Shown here one piece after another: positions 5,531 through 8,520 of a stretch of DNA of 8,520 bases (within the stretch, counting starts at the first letter, position 1; every line of letters starts with the position of its first letter). The translations under genes were made by a program, and so were the position numbers. The notes beneath the pieces are model-generated. The model ran no database searches. It saw only the letters and a list, made by a program, of their open reading frames with translations, and was not told the DNA's origin. Origin of the DNA: an uncultured Actinomycetes bacterium (GTDB taxonomy: Bacteria > Actinomycetota > Acidimicrobiia > Acidimicrobiales > RAAP-2); contig CAIKVF010000124.1 of the NCBI GenBank assembly GCA_903830745.1, forward strand, positions 1-8,520, read 5' to 3'.

Positions 5531-5566
5531 AAGTAAAACCCGTACCGCAAGGTGCGGGTTTTACTT
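5531..5566. terminator. Strong hairpin terminator of ssrA, probably bidirectional with yaaA
   Basis: A 16-bp stem (5531-5546 with 5551-5566, one G-T pair) closes on a GCAA tetraloop; the core is CCCG/CGGG with long A/T flanks, so each strand ends the stem in a T-rich stretch (GGGTTTTACTT). It starts three bases after the tmRNA discriminator region. The yaaA stop codon (5561-5563 on the minus strand) is inside the right arm. Confidence 0.85.
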
Positions 5567-6334
5567 ATTTACAGTGACTATTTTTTTGGCTTTCGGAGCG
5601 CTCACCACAAAGCCATCGCCTCGACGCTTTATTTTCCATCCCTGCCAGGAAAATTTCTCGATGTTGCTCATTCCATCAACGAGCAACTGTCTCGCAAGTA
5701 TTCCTTTAACCGCTTTTGCGTCATGTCCTGCAGCACCTGAGCCATCACTGGATACGAAGACAACGTGGACAACGGTCGCCACTGTAGAAAGCTGATCGAA
5801 GTCAATTGCTGCTTCATGTTCATTGGGCAGCAAATTAATAACTGTTTTGTTTCGAAGTTTGTTCATGAGTGCAGCAGTTAGTGGCTCTTTCCAGAACTGG
5901 CCAACATTGCCTAGTGGCGAGAGTGCAACATCCATCTTCAATCGGTAATCCCCCACCAAGTCTTCTCCTGTTGTTACTCCGTACAGACCTGATGGAACAA
6001 GCAGTCGTTTTCGCTGAGCGCCTGAGAGTGACGTGGGGTCCAAGTGCCCCCAGACAACGCCCGTGTAGCGCTGATGAGCAGGAAGCAGCAATGGTTTCCC
6101 CGCGCACAGTGCTTTGGAGGAAACAAGAGCACGATCAAGTAATTCTCCGCGAACTTTTAGAATTTTTCCTAACTCAGCCTTCGAGCTTTTTGCGAGTGCA
6201 CTGCGAAGCGCACCAACTACTTTCTTGCGTTCACTAGCTAGGAGCGCGTCAAAGACACCAGCCTTGGTGGTGACCGCGCCACCCTCTGCTTTGCCCTCAG
6301 AAGGTGGCACGAGTACAAAGACGTTTTCACTCAC
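5561..6334 (-). CDS. yaaA: YaaA family (DUF328/UPF0246) peroxide stress protein
   Basis: The 257-aa protein matches the YaaA family. In E. coli this cytoplasmic protein lowers free iron during H2O2 stress and shows DNA binding. Family marks in order: VPPSEGKAEGG (about 9-19), PAHQRYTGVVWGHLD (about 85-99), RLLVPSGLYGVTTGEDLVGDYRLKM (about 109-133), a GQFWKEPLTAAL segment, the conserved NLLPNEHEAAID and a C-terminal RRGDGFVVSAPKAKK. Length is as expected. The start is GTG with no clear Shine-Dalgarno, 23 bp after the HicA-like gene. It is the last gene of the minus-strand run, and its final codons form part of the shared terminator hairpin. The symbol rests on family membership; the physiological role here is inferred. 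Confidence 0.88.
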   Translation of the reverse strand: MSENVFVLVPPSEGKAEGGAVTTKAGVFDALLASERKKVVGALRSALAKSSKAELGKILKVRGELLDRALVSSKALCAGKPLLLPAHQRYTGVVWGHLDPTSLSGAQRKRLLVPSGLYGVTTGEDLVGDYRLKMDVALSPLGNVGQFWKEPLTAALMNKLRNKTVINLLPNEHEAAIDFDQLSTVATVVHVVFVSSDGSGAAGHDAKAVKGILARQLLVDGMSNIEKFSWQGWKIKRRGDGFVVSAPKAKKIVTVNK

Positions 6335-6357
6335 CGGACTACGGTACCGGCTAGAAG

Positions 6358-6636
6358 TTATGCAGCGTTCAATACCTCAAGGTTTATTCCGTGTGCTTGT
6401 AGAAAGTGACGGACCTTAATGACTTGATCATCGGTCAAATCCTTTGGACGAGTGGACCCGAATGACGTAACTTCTTCGTCAACAGTGACGGCCCAATTTC
6501 CGCTGTGGGTTTCATGAACAACACCAAAACGTCCTAGGAGAACTAAAACGTCATGCCATTTAATGTTGTGATTTAACGGGTGACCGAATATCTTTTGTGC
6601 GGTAGTTCGGTGACTGTGATCAAGCTTGACTGACAT
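6358..6636 (-). CDS. 92-aa protein, HicA-like (degenerate) double-stranded-RNA-binding-type fold
   Basis: The product begins MSVKLDHSHRTTAQKIFGHP. From about residue 25 it follows the layout of HicA mRNA interferases: helix (IKWHDVLVLLGRFGVV), central strands (HSGNWAVTVDEEV), then P-KDL and a last helix ending in GI (RPKDLTDDQVIKVRHFLQAHGI). HicA proteins carry a conserved GSHH-type segment with the catalytic His; here the matching place reads HSGNWAV, so that residue seems lost. There is no HicB-type partner on either side. I therefore read it as a non-toxin relative, and the resemblance rests on pattern only. The ATG at 6636 has a good AGGGAG ribosome site six bases upstream, which lies in a hairpin. 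It follows the methyltransferase gene by 56 bp. Confidence 0.6.
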   Translation of the reverse strand: MSVKLDHSHRTTAQKIFGHPLNHNIKWHDVLVLLGRFGVVHETHSGNWAVTVDEEVTSFGSTRPKDLTDDQVIKVRHFLQAHGINLEVLNAA

Positions 6637-6642
6637 GATTGC

Positions 6643-6674
6643 TCCCTCTATGAGGGACGAGGTTTTCTTCCCTC
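6643..6674 (-). promoter_or_regulatory. Competing inverted repeats over the ribosome site of the HicA-like gene
   Basis: Read on the minus strand, GAGGGA (6674-6669), TCCCTC (6657-6652) and GAGGGA (6648-6643) follow one another. The middle block can pair with either flank. The last block contains the Shine-Dalgarno of the gene starting at 6636, so one fold hides it (6-bp stem, 3-nt loop) and the other frees it. CGAGG/CCTCG (6675-6671 with 6662-6658) adds a further stem in the open form. It may instead be a weak terminator of the upstream gene. Confidence 0.4.
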
Positions 6675-6692
6675 GTTTGCACTCTCTACCTT

Positions 6693-7916
6693 TTAGAGGC
6701 TCTTGTCAAGTAATGCGACGAGTTCTACGTGCTCTGTCATCGGAAATAGGTCGAAAGCCTCTAATTTCTTCAGCTCATATCCACCCGCCAAGAGAAGTTT
6801 GAGGTCCCTGGCGAAGGTTGCAGCGTCACATGAGACATAGACCAGTCTGCGAGGTTCACGTCGTACCAGCGCGTCAACAACACCCTTAGCGAGTCCACTG
6901 CGAGGTGGGTCGAGGACAACAACGTCTCCTGGCGCAACAGAGTCATTAATGGAGCGAGGTGTTACTGCCCATTCCTTTACCTTTAAGTGTCGAATCCCGT
7001 CACCGTTCTGTCGAGCATCTCGAACCGCATACGCAGAAGACTCAACTGCAGTTACCTTGCCCGTAGGGCCAACTGCCTTAGCGAGTGGAACAGCGAAGAG
7101 ACCAACACCGCTGAAGAGGTCGACTACGTGGTCGCCAGTCTTCACGTCAGCGAATTCAAGGACCTTCGATAGAAGCATCTGCGGTGCATCTTGGTGAGAC
7201 TGCCAGAACGCACGTGGTCCAACTGAGAAGTAGTGACCTTGCACTTCTACGCGTGACTGAGTTGAAGGCTCTAGTGGTTCGCCATGAAGTGACGTGATCT
7301 CATAGATGGTTCCGCGATGAGTTTCTCTGCGAGAGACTGCGAAGGGCTCGCCGTCGCCAATAGCTCGAAGTTCTACTTCTTCTGCCCCATCCCATGATGT
7401 TTGAAATGCCGGAGCAAACTTGGAGTTGGCAATCCAGCATGCATCAATTGCAATGAGTTCATGTGAGCGAGAGAGGTGAAGACAGAGCTGTCCGTCTTCA
7501 TTGACTGAGCAGCGAAGTCGTGTACGAGATCCTTCTCCGCTCCCTTCAGGTGCAGTGATGGTGACGTCGTAGTCAATCCCCGCAATGCGCTTTAAGTGCT
7601 CAGTTACAAGAGCCTTTTTCCAGTCGTATTGAGCAGTCTTAGAAGCGTGCTGCAAGTCACAGCCGCCGCATCCTCCCGGGTAGGCAAAGTTACAAGGAGC
7701 CTTAACGCGCTCTGAACTTGCTTCGAGGACTTCGACTGCGTCACCACGAGAAAAGCTGGCGGTTGTTTCAGTGACACGAACATTGACAAATTCACCAGGA
7801 AGTGTGTGGCGAACAAAGACAACGCGACCATCTGGCATCCGACCCACGGCACCGCCAGTTGCTGGGCGTTCAATATGTACGGGCACTGGGGCCGCTAAGG
7901 AATTGTCACTACTCAC
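6693..7916 (-). CDS. RNA m5U methyltransferase, RlmD/TrmA family, with TRAM domain and Fe-S cysteines
   Basis: The 407-aa SAM-dependent enzyme probably makes 5-methyluridine in 23S rRNA or tRNA. Residues about 10-65 are a TRAM RNA-binding domain (GGAVGRMPDGRVVFVRHTLPGE). C75, C83 and C86 (CNFAYPGGCGGCD), with C160 (IDACWIAN), fit the [4Fe-4S] ligands of RlmD. The Rossmann part has VDLFSGVGLFAVPLA (SAM motif), then VVVLDPPRSGL and YVSCDAATFARDL with the catalytic Cys, and ends in FDLFPMTEHVELVALL with the general-base Glu. FWQSHQDAPQMLL replaces the usual F.Q.N motif: Gln is kept. The start is GTG with AGGA seven bases upstream. Actinobacteria usually have one such paralogue of uncertain target, so I give no symbol. 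It follows the ATP-grasp gene by 24 bp, probably in one operon. Confidence 0.93.
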   Translation of the reverse strand: MSSDNSLAAPVPVHIERPATGGAVGRMPDGRVVFVRHTLPGEFVNVRVTETTASFSRGDAVEVLEASSERVKAPCNFAYPGGCGGCDLQHASKTAQYDWKKALVTEHLKRIAGIDYDVTITAPEGSGEGSRTRLRCSVNEDGQLCLHLSRSHELIAIDACWIANSKFAPAFQTSWDGAEEVELRAIGDGEPFAVSRRETHRGTIYEITSLHGEPLEPSTQSRVEVQGHYFSVGPRAFWQSHQDAPQMLLSKVLEFADVKTGDHVVDLFSGVGLFAVPLAKAVGPTGKVTAVESSAYAVRDARQNGDGIRHLKVKEWAVTPRSINDSVAPGDVVVLDPPRSGLAKGVVDALVRREPRRLVYVSCDAATFARDLKLLLAGGYELKKLEAFDLFPMTEHVELVALLDKSL

Positions 7917-7940
7917 CTAGTAATCCTACTTAGGAAAGGA

Positions 7941-8520
7941 TCAAAGTTGCGATTCGAGAAAAGAAGCAAGGTGATCAACAATTCGAACACCATCTGGGCG
8001 CGTTGCACCGTACAGCGTTGTTCCAGGATTCGCCTCTAAGACCACCCAGCCATCAGGACCTAGCAGCAGATCAACGCCACTCCACAACAGCCCGAGTGAA
8101 TTAGATGCCTCAACCGCGAGCTCTTTTGCTTCATCTGGAATATCCACAGCTTCTTCAAAGTGTGAACCCTGTGCAAGGTTTGTTCGCCATTCTCCGGGTG
8201 CTGGTCTGCGACGAAGTGTGTAGACAACTTCCCCATTAATAACTGTTGCCCTCAGATCATCACTCCACTCCACGAGTGGCTGAACAATGTACGACTCATC
8301 ATTAGGAACATCGGTGCCTGGCACTTTTTCAACCCCGTGCCCACCACTACCTCTGCGTTTCTTCAGAACCACCTGTATTTCATTTACTGGTCCTTTTGCG
8401 AGGTGTGTGTCTGGATGAGCAACACCACTGCGCTGAAAGTTGAGAGCGGTTTTCCACTTGTCGCTTGCGTTGTCGTGAAGCGAAGGATTGTTAAGCACCA
8501 GTACCCCACGTTGTTCGAGA
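7941..8520 (-). CDS. Partial ATP-grasp ligase, RimK-like (5' end outside window)
   Basis: The frame is open to the right edge of the window; 192 residues plus the stop are visible. An in-frame GTG at 8498 is not the start, because upstream codons continue the conserved pattern LEQRGVLVLNNP. The order fits RimK/glutathione-synthetase-like ATP-grasp enzymes, which join an amine to an ATP-activated carboxylate: SDKWKTALNFQRSGVAHPDT (lid/helix region), VVLKKRRGSGGHGV (ATP lysine and glycine-rich loop), SYIVQPLVEWSDDLRATVINGEVVYTLRRRP, then WSGVDLLLGPDGWVVLEANPGTTL with the Mg-binding Asp, Glu and Asn. The last strand and helix end in DHLASFLESQL. The substrate cannot be told from the sequence: ribosomal protein S6 glutamylation, peptide or cofactor ligation are all possible. 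It is probably the first or an early gene of the minus-strand operon ending at yaaA. Confidence 0.87.
   Translation of the reverse strand, partial: LEQRGVLVLNNPSLHDNASDKWKTALNFQRSGVAHPDTHLAKGPVNEIQVVLKKRRGSGGHGVEKVPGTDVPNDESYIVQPLVEWSDDLRATVINGEVVYTLRRRPAPGEWRTNLAQGSHFEEAVDIPDEAKELAVEASNSLGLLWSGVDLLLGPDGWVVLEANPGTTLYGATRPDGVRIVDHLASFLESQL

Noticed and set aside
5869..6237. 122-aa plus-strand ORF antisense to yaaA
   Set aside because: Low-complexity Leu runs and no family features; the opposite strand carries all YaaA signatures.
8496..8498. GTG as start of the ATP-grasp gene
   Set aside because: The frame stays open upstream and the codons continue the conserved ATP-grasp pattern, so the gene runs off the window edge.

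Overview
The window looks like chromosomal DNA of an actinobacterium with intermediate GC (roughly half by eye), possibly a streamlined aquatic lineage. Three things point there. The cysO-cysM-rph-rdgB order is a shortened version of the Mycobacterium tuberculosis Rv1334-Rv1341 neighbourhood. The CysO and CysM sequences are clearly of the mycobacterial type. GTG starts are frequent, and at least one start looks leaderless. I cannot fix the order or family from the sequence. I see no prophage, transposon or CRISPR; every large ORF that is not a shadow is a plausible housekeeping gene.

Region 1 (1-926, + strand): the C-terminal part of an RNA-binding protein whose start lies before the window, made of an Arg/Gly/Asp-rich repetitive tail followed by a cold-shock domain. 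A short FKBP-type prolyl isomerase follows 11 bp later. The FKBP gene meets the next block tail to tail, and the two stop codons share one CTAG.

Region 2 (923-4200, - strand; transcribed from right to left): cysO (sulfur carrier), cysM (cysteine synthase of the O-phosphoserine type), rph (RNase PH), rdgB (ITP/XTP pyrophosphatase) and a LON-substrate-binding-domain protein. Spacing is tight: a 1-nt overlap, a 48-bp gap, a 4-nt overlap and a 31-bp gap, so this is probably one operon. The mec protease, rhomboid and murI genes of the mycobacterial locus are absent here. The operon seems to start from an intergenic region (4201-4306) that carries a perfect 21-bp palindrome, a strong operator candidate.

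Region 3 (4295-5566, + strand): the trans-translation module. smpB has an apparently leaderless GTG start. Next comes a 52-aa small gene with a very good ribosome binding site. Last is ssrA (tmRNA) with its own promoter, a short tag ending LALAA, no encoded CCA, and a strong hairpin terminator.

Region 4 (5561-8520, - strand): a partial RimK-like ATP-grasp gene, an RlmD/TrmA-type RNA m5U methyltransferase with Fe-S cysteines, a 92-aa protein that resembles a degenerate HicA fold, and a YaaA/DUF328 peroxide-stress protein. The last gene ends inside the ssrA terminator hairpin, so the hairpin probably serves both strands.

The best candidates for something new are the CysO tail after the diglycine, the 21-bp operator, the small gene between smpB and ssrA, the HicA-like protein with its switch-like leader, and the repeat-tailed cold-shock protein.
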